This document shows, piece by piece, positions 44,582-53,569 of a DNA stretch of 64,000 nucleotides. Each line of letters begins with the position of its first letter. The stretch's first letter is position 1. The translations under genes were made by a program, and so were the position numbers. Location: NCBI RefSeq assembly GCF_011046245.1, contig NZ_CP049241.1, positions 1,876,001 through 1,940,000 on the forward strand, written 5' to 3'. Under the pieces are notes generated by a model. That model was not told the DNA's origin, did no database searches, and saw only the letters and a list, made by a program, of their open reading frames with translations. Origin of the DNA: Allorhizobium pseudoryzae. Lineage in GTDB: Bacteria > Pseudomonadota > Alphaproteobacteria > Rhizobiales > Rhizobiaceae.

Positions 44582-44764
44582 GCCGCCATCTCCCCCACAG
44601 AGGGGCAGAATGGCAGGACCTTCGCCCGGTCAGCAGTGTTTGGCCCGCAAAAATTTGGATGGTATTCCGTCTTCACCGCCCTGATGGCAACTGTGGCTGC
44701 CGCTGTCGAGATGGGGCAGGAAGCAAGCTCCATCGGTCTCCCCCCTTGTGGGGGAGATGGCGGC
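44582..44764. repeat. element with 18-base perfect terminal inverted repeats
   Basis: GCCGCCATCTCCCCCACA (44582-44599) is exactly inverted at 44747-44764, flanking 147 bases of unremarkable sequence that includes an AT-rich segment near 44650. It is a different family from the RIME-like copies and fills the gap between two convergent genes. It could be a small mobile (MITE-like) element or another rhizobial intergenic repeat. Confidence 0.6.
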
Positions 44765-44831
44765 AGTCAGAGGGGGACGCTCCACCCGCGAAGGCAGCCG
44801 GATGGGACTTCCGCCCGTCGGCCGAAATCTG

Positions 44832-45818
44832 TTACGCCGAAATGTCGATGACGCCGCAATCGCCGGCTTCGGAGCCGAAGGCGACCAGCTTGCCGTTGCC
44901 ACTCCAGCTCATCGCGGTAATCGCGCCCTTGCCGGGTCGGCGCAGCAGCGCTTCCTTGCCGTCGGCAACGCGCACGCCAAGGATCATGCCGTCGATGAAG
45001 CCGATGGCGAGCACCTCTTCCATTGGATGGAAGGCAACGCAGGTGACCATGATATTGGCACGGGTCCCGAGTTCCAGCGGCGCCTTGCCCATCGGGCCAT
45101 CCTTGGCCGAGAAGGGCCAGACAATGGCGGCGGGTGCACCGGAGGTGGCAAGCCATTTGCCCTTCGGCGACCATGAATAGGACTTCACCTTGGCCGGGTA
45201 ACCGGTCATGCGCATGTGGCGGGCATCACCCGCCTTGCCATCCAGTTTCCAGCCGTGCAGGGCGTTTTCCTGCATCGTTGTGACCAGAAAGCGTCCATCC
45301 GGCGAAAAGGTGACGCCGTTATGCGCGCCCTTCCAGTCCAGATCGGCGACCGGCGAACTGGTATTCACCCAATGCAGGGACACGCCATTATAACGCGCGG
45401 CGGCGATCCGGAGACCCTTCGGCGCGAAGGCCAGCGCCTCGACCGTGCGTTCCTCAGTGAATTCCTTCACCGTGCCATCGGCCAGCACCACGAAACTGGT
45501 CTTGCCATGCGCATAGGCGACCGCGCCCTGCGGACCGCCGGCGACGACGTTGATCCATTTGCGTGGCGCTTCGGCGATATGTGTCGTGCTGCCATCGGCG
45601 GCAATCCGCATCACCTTGCCATCTTCGCCGCCGGTCAGCAGCGAAGTGCTGAAAGGGTCCTTGACGCAGGTCAGCAGGCCGTCATGCGCTTCGGTCACCT
45701 TCTCGCCGCCCTCCAGCCGGCGGATCTCGCCGGCGGCGGTGGCGAAGAAGGGAACGTCGCCGAGGAACTGCACGGCGACGACATGACCGTCGAGGTCGAG
45801 GGGGGCAACCGTCGGCAT
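44832..45818 (-). CDS. WD40 repeat protein
   Basis: A 328-aa protein made of WD40-like beta-propeller blades; segments such as GVTFSPDGRFLVTTM, SYSWSPKGKWLATSG and AMSWSGNGKLVAFGS mark successive blades. No signal peptide is seen. Its ATG at 45818 overlaps the stop of the metallochaperone gene by one base (TGATG), so it is translationally coupled and probably works with it. The function is unknown. Confidence 0.85.
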   Translation of the reverse strand: MPTVAPLDLDGHVVAVQFLGDVPFFATAAGEIRRLEGGEKVTEAHDGLLTCVKDPFSTSLLTGGEDGKVMRIAADGSTTHIAEAPRKWINVVAGGPQGAVAYAHGKTSFVVLADGTVKEFTEERTVEALAFAPKGLRIAAARYNGVSLHWVNTSSPVADLDWKGAHNGVTFSPDGRFLVTTMQENALHGWKLDGKAGDARHMRMTGYPAKVKSYSWSPKGKWLATSGAPAAIVWPFSAKDGPMGKAPLELGTRANIMVTCVAFHPMEEVLAIGFIDGMILGVRVADGKEALLRRPGKGAITAMSWSGNGKLVAFGSEAGDCGVIDISA

Positions 45819-46933
45819 CAGGTCTGGTCTGCCTGGCAGGCGAGGAAGCTCTTTTCGATCTTCTCGCGGTCGAGATCGCGGCCGATGAAGACGAGGCGGC
45901 TTTCGCGCTTCTCGCCCTCCTTCCACGGACGCTGGTGATCGCCCTCGATGATCATGTGGACACCCTGAACGACATACCGTTCCTCGTCGCCCTTGAAGGC
46001 GATAATGCCCTTGAGGCGCAGGATATTCGGCCCGTCCGTCTGTGTCACCTTCTGGATCCAGGGGAAGAAGCGGTCCGGGTTCATCACGCCGCCGCGCAGC
46101 GAGATGGATTTGACGGTCACATCATGGATCGCCGACGGCGCGGCATGGTGATGATGATCATGCCCGTGGTCGTGATCATGGTCATGATGATGGTGATCGT
46201 GACCATGATGGTGATGATCATGATCGTGGTGGTGATGGTCGCAATCCGGGCCGCAGATATGGTCTTCGTGGCCGTGTTCCAGGAAATGCGGATCGTTTTC
46301 CAGCGCGCGCTCCAGGTTGAAGGCGCCCTGATCCAAAACGCGGGCCAGATCGACGCCGGAGCGGGTGGTCTTGTAGATGCGGGCGGCCGGGTTGATGGCG
46401 CGCACGATCTCCTCGATCGTGGCGAGTTCTTCCGGCGTCACCAAGTCGGTCTTGTTGACGACGACCACATCGGCAAAGGCGATCTGGTCTTCGGCCTCTC
46501 GGCTGTCCTTCAGGCGCAGCGGCAGGTGCTTGGCATCGACGAGGGCCACGACCGCATCGAGTTCGGTCTTGGCGCGGACGTCGTCATCCATGAAGAAGGT
46601 CTGGGCCACCGGCACCGGATCGGCAAGGCCGGTGGTTTCCACGATGATGCCATCGAAGCGGCCGGGACGGCGCATCAGGCCTTCCACCACACGGATCAGG
46701 TCGCCGCGCACGGTGCAGCAGATGCAGCCATTGTTCATCTCGTAGATTTCTTCGTCCGACTCGACGATCAGATCGTTGTCGATGCCGATCTCGCCGAACT
46801 CGTTGACAATGACGGCATATTTCTTGCCGTGGCTTTCGGTCAGGATGCGGTTCAGAAGCGTCGTCTTGCCGGCACCGAGATAACCGGTGAGAACGGTCAC
46901 GGGAACGGGCTTCTGCGGGGCTGTATCGGCCAT
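45818..46933 (-). CDS. COG0523 (CobW/ZNG) GTP-dependent metallochaperone
   Basis: A 371-aa G3E GTPase. Walker A is GYLGAGKTT at residues 17-25, the metal motif CxCC is GCICC near residue 70-73, and the GTP specificity motif is NKTD. A His/Asp-rich insert (near residues 240-275) should bind several metal ions. The C-terminal CobW_C domain follows. GGAGGTTCCC lies before the ATG at 46933. The candidate Zur box upstream and the CxCC and His-rich regions favour a zinc-related role (YciC/ZNG1-like) over cobalamin. Confidence 0.9.
   Translation of the reverse strand: MADTAPQKPVPVTVLTGYLGAGKTTLLNRILTESHGKKYAVIVNEFGEIGIDNDLIVESDEEIYEMNNGCICCTVRGDLIRVVEGLMRRPGRFDGIIVETTGLADPVPVAQTFFMDDDVRAKTELDAVVALVDAKHLPLRLKDSREAEDQIAFADVVVVNKTDLVTPEELATIEEIVRAINPAARIYKTTRSGVDLARVLDQGAFNLERALENDPHFLEHGHEDHICGPDCDHHHHDHDHHHHGHDHHHHDHDHDHGHDHHHHAAPSAIHDVTVKSISLRGGVMNPDRFFPWIQKVTQTDGPNILRLKGIIAFKGDEERYVVQGVHMIIEGDHQRPWKEGEKRESRLVFIGRDLDREKIEKSFLACQADQT
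46140..46245 (-). repeat. low-complexity His/Asp-coding tract
   Basis: A run of CAT/CAC and GAT/GAC codons within the metallochaperone gene encodes alternating His and Asp residues. It is a protein-level metal-binding tract rather than a DNA repeat element, but it is a likely site for slippage and length variation. Confidence 0.7.
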
Positions 46934-47027
46934 GGGAACCTCCGGGAGTGGGCGCGCTCGGCGAATGGAGCGACAGCGGTTGGCGATCATATAAGGCCAA
47001 GGCCGCGGCAGTTCAAAGGGCTTTTGT

Positions 47028-47039
47028 ATGTTATAAGAT
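47028..47039. promoter_or_regulatory. candidate Zur box
   Basis: ATGTTATAAGAT matches the palindrome ATGTTATAACAT in 11 of 12 positions, like alphaproteobacterial Zur sites. It lies 95 bases upstream of the metallochaperone start, at the 3' end of the PIN toxin gene. Confidence 0.5.
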
Positions 47040-47437
47040 CACGTCTGACCTGCAGGGATGGCGCTGGCGATATCGGTGCGCGCAAAATCCTGGCCGACAT
47101 ACAGAAGCGGACAGCCGAATTCCTTGGCGGTCGCATAGGCGAAACAATCGCCGAAGTTGAGGCTGGCGGGGTGAAAATTCTTCCCGAATTGGCGGTAGGC
47201 AGCCGCGGCCAGTGCTGCACGGTCGGCAGTGACGTCGATGACCTGTGGGGAGAAGAGTGAAAGGAGATCTTTCATTTCATCATCAAAGCCTCGTCCTGCC
47301 GCGACAATCAGGGCTTCCGTCAGCGTCGCGGCCGAGATCAGGCGATGAGTCGCATGGCGCATTGCCTGCTGACAGTCCGCTGCTCCAGGCTCCGTTTTGA
47401 GGATGGCCATGAGTGCGGAGGTGTCGACAACGATCAT
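47039..47437 (-). CDS. vapC: PIN domain toxin (VapC-like)
   Basis: A 132-aa PIN-fold ribonuclease. Acidic catalytic residues are visible in VVDTSALMA (Asp5), TLTEALIVA (Glu) and NFGDCFAYATAKE (Asp). It is of normal VapC length. The start overlaps the end of the antitoxin gene by four bases (ATGA). Its stop codon touches the candidate Zur box of the downstream metallochaperone operon. Confidence 0.88.
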   Translation of the reverse strand: MIVVDTSALMAILKTEPGAADCQQAMRHATHRLISAATLTEALIVAAGRGFDDEMKDLLSLFSPQVIDVTADRAALAAAAYRQFGKNFHPASLNFGDCFAYATAKEFGCPLLYVGQDFARTDIASAIPAGQT

Positions 47438-47706
47438 TTTGGCAGGCCGAGCTCGTCGTAGAGAAAATCCTGGCTTCGGGCGGCGGATGTCTCTTCAAAA
47501 GCATCGATCTTGGCACGAACGCGCGCCTGAATTTCCTCAAGCGAGGGCTGACCAGCGTGGCCTCTCGCTGGCAAGGTGTCAGAGCGCATTGACACGATCC
47601 TCGCAACGGCGGTGCCATCTCGTGTCAACAGAATGTCTTCGCCGCTTTCGACACGGTCGAGAAGTTGGCTCAGGTTTTCCTGTGCATCCTTGACGGAAAT
47701 TTGCAT
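47434..47706 (-). CDS. vapB: Phd/YefM-type antitoxin
   Basis: A 90-aa antitoxin. The DNA-binding N-terminus MQISVKDAQENLSQLLDRV followed by GEDILLTRDGTAVARIV is the Phd/YefM fold, and the C-terminal tail carries a toxin-wrapping region. It is the first gene of the pair and overlaps the toxin by four bases. Autoregulation at its own promoter is expected for the family. Confidence 0.88.
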   Translation of the reverse strand: MQISVKDAQENLSQLLDRVESGEDILLTRDGTAVARIVSMRSDTLPARGHAGQPSLEEIQARVRAKIDAFEETSAARSQDFLYDELGLPK

Positions 47707-47763
47707 GGCCTCATGCCTCCGATGGTTTAAGCAAGATAGGCCTTTGCAGGGCGAGGCGCAAGC

Positions 47764-48555
47764 TCACGCCAGCGTTGCAACGTCAAACCGATGCACGTCA
47801 TCCAGCAGGTCCAAGATGCCGCGGACGGCGTGGGCGACCAGTTGCTCGCCTCGCTCGGCGGTGGCCGCGGCGGCATTGCCGGCCACGCCGATAGGGTTGA
47901 GGTCGGCCATCTTCCAGCCGAAGGCGTGCGGGCCATAGGCGCGCAAATGCCTGAAGTTGGTGGCAAACTCGGCTTGACGGGAAGAGAAGGCGGCGGCCTT
48001 CGTCATGTCCACCCTCTCCGGAGAAAGCGCCAGCATCACGGACGTCTCGATATCGCCGCCATGGATGTCGATCGCCTTCTCCTCGGGCGCGATCCAGCCC
48101 TCCGGCTGGCCGAAACGGGTCCAGCTGGTGGCAACAGCCAGCATGTTGAAACGCACGCGGGCTTCCGTTGCGACGATTGTCATCAGTGGGGAGTTGCCGC
48201 CATGCGCGTTCAGCATCACGAGCTTGCGGATGCCTTGTTTGGACAGGGTTTCAGCGATCCCCAGCCAGCGAATTATGGCCTCGTCGAAGGCAAGGCTCTG
48301 CGTGCCCGCCACATCCAAATGCTCGATGGAGTAGCCGATCCGTTCGACCGGCAGAAAAGTAGCGGGCAGGTCTGCCGGCTTTGTCGCGATCAGGCGCTCC
48401 ACGAGGCTCTCGGCGATCAGGCTGTCGGTGTCGAAGGGCAGGTGGGGGCCGTGCTGTTCATGGGCGCCGAGCGGCAGGACGGCGATCCAACCGGCGCGCT
48501 CCGATGGAGCAAGAGCGGGGTCATTGTCGTTAAACCTAGGGCTTGGGCACTGCAT
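47764..48555 (-). CDS. creatininase family protein
   Basis: A 263-aa amidohydrolase of the creatininase fold. Metal ligands are visible in GAHEQHGPHLPFDTD (Glu, His, Asp near residues 33-45), NAHGGN near residue 120 and the following DIHGGDIETS near residue 170. Members hydrolyse creatinine, mycofactocin precursors or pyrimidine-like amides. The ATG at 48555 is taken from family length although its ribosome binding site is weak; the longer frame reaching 49110 runs through the MarR gene. It is divergent from that marR gene. Confidence 0.82.
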   Translation of the reverse strand: MQCPSPRFNDNDPALAPSERAGWIAVLPLGAHEQHGPHLPFDTDSLIAESLVERLIATKPADLPATFLPVERIGYSIEHLDVAGTQSLAFDEAIIRWLGIAETLSKQGIRKLVMLNAHGGNSPLMTIVATEARVRFNMLAVATSWTRFGQPEGWIAPEEKAIDIHGGDIETSVMLALSPERVDMTKAAAFSSRQAEFATNFRHLRAYGPHAFGWKMADLNPIGVAGNAAAATAERGEQLVAHAVRGILDLLDDVHRFDVATLA

Positions 48556-48576
48556 CTGGCGATCATGTCCTGTTTT

Positions 48577-48590
48577 GGCTATGGATAGCC
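48577..48590. promoter_or_regulatory. inverted repeat between creatininase and marR genes
   Basis: GGCTAT-GG-ATAGCC, a 6+6 palindrome in the 87-base divergent gap. MarR proteins bind such palindromes, so it is a candidate operator. Confidence 0.4.
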
Positions 48591-48642
48591 GAAGCGAAGC
48601 GTATAGCGATAAACATAAGGTCGCAAAACCAGGCGGGTGGGG

Positions 48643-49143
48643 ATGAGCAAGAAGAAGGGCGACAAAAAGGACAAGGCCGGGAAGAAAAAGGATCCTGTCT
48701 CGCTGTCGGAGCTCTCCCCCGTGCTGACGCAGGCTGCCCGTTCGCTGCGGACCGCGCTGTCGCGGAACCTGGCCGAAGCGGGTCTCTATGCCGGTCAGGA
48801 CGGAGTGATCCTGCAACTCGATACGGAGCCGGGGCTGACGCCCGGCCAATTGGCGCAGCGCCTGGGCGTCAAGGCACCCACCATGACCCGCACGATCGGG
48901 CGGATGGAAAGCCAGGGGTTCCTGGAGCGACGTGCCGACGGAGCGGATGCGCGTCTCACCAAGATCTATCTCTCGGAAACCGGGCGCCTGAGCGTGGCGC
49001 GAATCCATCAGGCCATCAGCGATTGCAGTGGTGAGGCGATCCGGGGATTTTCCGACAAGGACCTGCGCAATCTCGTGAAGCTTCTGAAGGCGTTGGACCG
49101 AAATCTGCACGGGATCGAAGCGGTTGACGAGGGCGAGGACTAA
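48643..49143 (+). CDS. MarR family transcriptional regulator
   Basis: A 166-aa regulator with a Lys-rich N-terminal tail (about residues 1-17) followed by the winged helix: LTPGQLAQRLGVKAPTMTRTIGRME as the recognition region and LERRADGADARLTKIYLSETG as the wing (DxRxxxxxLT-like). It is divergent from the creatininase gene. A GTG at 48637 is in frame but the ATG at 48643 is preferred. The ligand is unknown. Confidence 0.88.
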   Translation: MSKKKGDKKDKAGKKKDPVSLSELSPVLTQAARSLRTALSRNLAEAGLYAGQDGVILQLDTEPGLTPGQLAQRLGVKAPTMTRTIGRMESQGFLERRADGADARLTKIYLSETGRLSVARIHQAISDCSGEAIRGFSDKDLRNLVKLLKALDRNLHGIEAVDEGED

Positions 49144-49179
49144 AACAAGACGGGTGTGTGTCTAAAGATTGCCTGTTCG

Positions 49180-49206
49180 GATTAAATTGTTTAGATCAGT
49201 TTAATC
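49180..49206. promoter_or_regulatory. weak operator-like inverted repeat before the third lacI gene
   Basis: GATTAAA (49180-49186) is inverted as TTTAATC (49200-49206), spacer 13 bases, 32 bases before the lacI start. It may be the site of autoregulation. AT-rich promoter sequence could also explain it. Confidence 0.35.
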
Positions 49207-49238
49207 GGAGTTTGTAACTGCGCCTTCGGGGAGGGGAC

Positions 49239-50261
49239 GTGGCACAAAAGGTCAAGCTTTCCACCATTGCCGAAAGTCTCGGGCTTTCCACGGCAACCAT
49301 TTCCCTCGCGCTGCGCGACAGTCCACTCGTGGCTGTCGATACGCGGGAGAAGATCAAGGAACAGGCCCGCGCGCTGGGGTATATCTATAACCGCCGCGCT
49401 GCCAGCCTCAGAACATCCCGCTCGGGCATCATCGGCGTCGTGGTGCACGACATCATGAACCCTTTTTACGGCGAAATCCTGAAGGCGATCGAAAGCGAAC
49501 TCGACCGCAGCCGCCAGACCTTCATATTGTCCAACCATTACGATTCGGTCGAGAAGCAGCGGACCTTCATCGAAACGCTGCTGCAGCTTGGCGGCGATGG
49601 CGTCATCATGTCGCCGGCCATCGGGACCCCGATCGAGGACGTGAAACTGGCCGAGGCCAATGGCATGCCAGCAATCCTGGTTGCCCGTTCCATGGATGGC
49701 GTCGATCTGCCGACCTATCGCGGCGATGACAGTTACGGCATCTCGCTCGCCACCAATCACCTGATCGGTCTCGGGCACCGCACGATCGCGATGATCGGCG
49801 GAACGGACCAGACCTCCACCGGCCGCGATCGCTACCAGGGTTATGTCAATGCGTTGCGCAAGGCCGGCATTGAGGTGGATCCGAACCTGCGCATTCCGGG
49901 GCCGCGCACCAAGCAGGGTGGTTTCGAGGCGGCGGTGCATTTCCTGTCTCTGCCCGAAAAACCGACCGCTGCCGTCTGCTGGAACGATCTCGTCGCCATC
50001 GGCCTGATGAACGGGGTTGCCCGTGCGGGCCTGGTGCCGGGCCGCGACATCTCCGTCACCGGTTACGACGACCTGGAGGAGGCCTCCATTGCCACGCCGT
50101 CGCTCACGACGGTCTGGAACGGGCAAACGGAAGTCGGGCGTCTTGCCGCGCGTGCACTTCTGGATAGATTGGCAGGTAGCCACGAACCCGATGGCATCCA
50201 TCTCATCAAGCCGGAAATGCGCATCCGCCAGTCCACCGGCCCCTACCAGCCTCGCGCCTGA
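49239..50261 (+). CDS. LacI family transcriptional regulator
   Basis: A 340-aa LacI regulator with helix-turn-helix VKLSTIAESLGLSTATISLAL (as the region from residue 5) and a sensor domain with GYDDLEEASIATPSLTTVWNG, the family C-terminal motif. The start is a GTG or ATG at 49239 after GGGGAGGGG. A 2-hydroxyacid dehydrogenase follows 19 bases after its stop and is probably in the same operon. The effector is unknown. Confidence 0.88.
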   Translation: MAQKVKLSTIAESLGLSTATISLALRDSPLVAVDTREKIKEQARALGYIYNRRAASLRTSRSGIIGVVVHDIMNPFYGEILKAIESELDRSRQTFILSNHYDSVEKQRTFIETLLQLGGDGVIMSPAIGTPIEDVKLAEANGMPAILVARSMDGVDLPTYRGDDSYGISLATNHLIGLGHRTIAMIGGTDQTSTGRDRYQGYVNALRKAGIEVDPNLRIPGPRTKQGGFEAAVHFLSLPEKPTAAVCWNDLVAIGLMNGVARAGLVPGRDISVTGYDDLEEASIATPSLTTVWNGQTEVGRLAARALLDRLAGSHEPDGIHLIKPEMRIRQSTGPYQPRA

Positions 50262-50280
50262 GCAAGACAGGAAACCGATC

Positions 50281-51243
50281 ATGACCGAAAGCCAGACCAC
50301 CGTGCTCGTTCCGGGCCGCATCCACCCCCGTGCCCTGGAGCGTCTGAAGTCCGCCTTCACCGTCATCCAGACGGAACCCGGCGCGGAAATGGCGCTGTCG
50401 GAGGACGACAAGGCGAAGATCACCGGGGTGGCGACGACCAATCGCATGCCCGCCCACTGGATCGGCGAACTGCCGAACCTGAAGGTGATCTCCAATTTCG
50501 GCGTCGGGTATGATGGCGTCGATGCAGCCTTCGCCGCCAGCCGCGGCATCATCGTCACCCATACGCCGGATGTGCTGAACGACGAGGTGGCGGATACGAC
50601 AATCGGCCTCCTGATCAACACGGTGCGGCGCCTGCCGGTGGCGGAAACCTATCTGCGGGAAGGGCGCTGGGAGAAGGAGGGGGCGTTTGCGCTCTCGCCG
50701 CTCTCGCTCAAGAACCGGCATGTCGGCCTGCTCGGCCTCGGGCGCATCGGGATCGAGATTGCCAGGCGCCTCGAACCCTTCAAGGTGAAGATCAGCTATC
50801 ACACCCGCAATCCGCGCGAGGGTGTGCCTTATACCTATGTGCCGACGCTGATCGAGCTCGCGCAGTCCGTCGATACGCTGATCTCGATCATTCCGGCCAC
50901 ACCAGAGACGCACAAGATCATCAATGCGGATGTGCTCTCCGCGCTGGGGTCAAACGGCGTCTTCATCAATGTCGGGCGTGGTACAAGCGTCGATGAGGAT
51001 GCGCTGATGGCGGCGCTGAAGAGTGGCACCATCGCCGCGGCGGGTCTCGACGTCTTCTACGACGAACCGCGCATTCCGGCCGGATTCTTCGACCTGCCGA
51101 ACCTCTCCATGCTGCCGCATGTCGCCTCTGCCTCGGTGCCGACGCGCAACGACATGGCCGATCTCGTGGTGAACAATCTGATCGGCTGGTTCCGCGACGG
51201 CAAGGTCCTGACGCCGGTGCCGGAAACGCCGGTCAAGGGCTGA
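50281..51243 (+). CDS. D-2-hydroxyacid dehydrogenase (GyaR/GhrB-like)
   Basis: A 320-aa NAD(P)-dependent dehydrogenase reducing glyoxylate, hydroxypyruvate or a related 2-keto acid. The nucleotide loop is GLGRIG near residue 155. The catalytic Arg is in NVGRGTSVDEDAL near residue 238, Glu in LDVFYDEP near residue 265, and His in LPHVAS near residue 280. The protein ends at the usual length. It follows a LacI regulator by 19 bases, so it may be sugar-acid related. Confidence 0.9.
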   Translation: MTESQTTVLVPGRIHPRALERLKSAFTVIQTEPGAEMALSEDDKAKITGVATTNRMPAHWIGELPNLKVISNFGVGYDGVDAAFAASRGIIVTHTPDVLNDEVADTTIGLLINTVRRLPVAETYLREGRWEKEGAFALSPLSLKNRHVGLLGLGRIGIEIARRLEPFKVKISYHTRNPREGVPYTYVPTLIELAQSVDTLISIIPATPETHKIINADVLSALGSNGVFINVGRGTSVDEDALMAALKSGTIAAAGLDVFYDEPRIPAGFFDLPNLSMLPHVASASVPTRNDMADLVVNNLIGWFRDGKVLTPVPETPVKG

Positions 51244-51267
51244 GCGGCTGGGCCAGAGAATGAGGTC

Positions 51268-52020
51268 TTAGCGGCTCGCCGCGTAGTCGCGCACCGCTGT
51301 GCCAAACGCTTCGAAGAGGGCGCGGGACGGGCTGTCTGTCTCCGCCCAATATTCCGGATGCCATTGGACGCCAACGGCAAAGCCCTTGGCATCGATCACT
51401 GAGACGGCCTCGATCGTGCCGTCTGCGGCGGTCGCCTCCACTTGAAGCCGTGGTGCCGTCTCGGCGATCGCCTGGCGGTGCAGCGAGTTCACCTGGATCT
51501 CGCCGGCAAGCCCCAGATGCTGTGCGATGCAGGAGCCTTCGCGCACATGCACCGGCTGGCGGATGGCAAACATCTCGTCGCGGCTTTCCACCGGCGGTTT
51601 GCGGTGATCCCAGACGCCCGGCTGTTCCTGAATTTCGCTTGCCAGCGTTCCGCCCAGCGCCACGTTGAGTTCCTGGATGCCGCGGCAGATGGCGAGCAGC
51701 GGAATGCCGCGCTCCAGCGCCTTGCGGATCAGCGGCAGGGACGTCGCATCACGGGCAGGATCGAACGGGCCATCAGCCTCCGTTGCGGCTTTGCCGTAGA
51801 GCCAGGGATGCACGTTGCTCGCCGAACCGGAAACCAGCACGCCATCCACCCGGTCCAGAACCGCATCCAGATCATGGCCGCTCTTCAGCGCCGGCACGAT
51901 CAGCGGAATGACCTTCGATACCTTGACGGCGGCATTGATGTACTGGGTTTGCGCCGCGTGCCATTCGGTGTTGTCGAGCAGGCGGATATCGGCTGGGATT
52001 GCAACGAGGGGCGTCGTCAT
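51268..52020 (-). CDS. class I glutamine amidotransferase, gamma-glutamyl-GABA hydrolase type
   Basis: A 250-aa peptidase C26 protein of the PuuD/YcjL kind. The nucleophile Cys is in LLAICRGIQELN near residue 117 and the catalytic His/Glu in VQWHPEYWAE near residue 227. PuuD cleaves gamma-glutamyl-GABA in putrescine use. The ATG at 52020 is chosen because GGAG is 6 bases upstream; two more in-frame ATGs (52023, 52026) are too close to it. It is convergent with the dehydrogenase gene. Confidence 0.86.
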   Translation of the reverse strand: MTTPLVAIPADIRLLDNTEWHAAQTQYINAAVKVSKVIPLIVPALKSGHDLDAVLDRVDGVLVSGSASNVHPWLYGKAATEADGPFDPARDATSLPLIRKALERGIPLLAICRGIQELNVALGGTLASEIQEQPGVWDHRKPPVESRDEMFAIRQPVHVREGSCIAQHLGLAGEIQVNSLHRQAIAETAPRLQVEATAADGTIEAVSVIDAKGFAVGVQWHPEYWAETDSPSRALFEAFGTAVRDYAASR

Positions 52021-52026
52021 CATCAT

Positions 52027-53424
<1,398 letters not shown>

Positions 53425-53452
53425 GCTTCGAAGCCTGTCATCCGCTTGATCG

Positions 53453-53492
53453 AGACCCCCGGCGTTGGCTCCAGCGCCGGGGGTCTTTTTTT
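53453..53492 (+). terminator. terminator of the TRAP binding-protein gene
   Basis: 12-pair perfect stem (AGACCCCCGGCG against CGCCGGGGGTCT), 10-base loop, followed by a run of T. Confidence 0.92.
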
Positions 53493-53512
53493 GTCTCGCA
53501 TTCTGCCAAAGG

Positions 53513-53541
53513 AAAACCCCGCCCGACGGAGTCGGACGGGG
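53513..53541 (-). terminator. terminator of the dctQM operon
   Basis: On the minus strand: stem CCCCGTCCGAC against GTCGGGCGGGG with one mismatch, loop TCC, followed by TTTT. It faces the terminator of the convergent binding-protein gene. Confidence 0.85.
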
Positions 53542-53569
53542 CTACGGGTCATCCGCGTTTTCAATCGCC

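Noticed and set aside
46140..46245. GTGATG/CATGAT repetition as a possible repeat array
   Set aside because: It is explained by the His/Asp-rich metal-binding tract of the metallochaperone.
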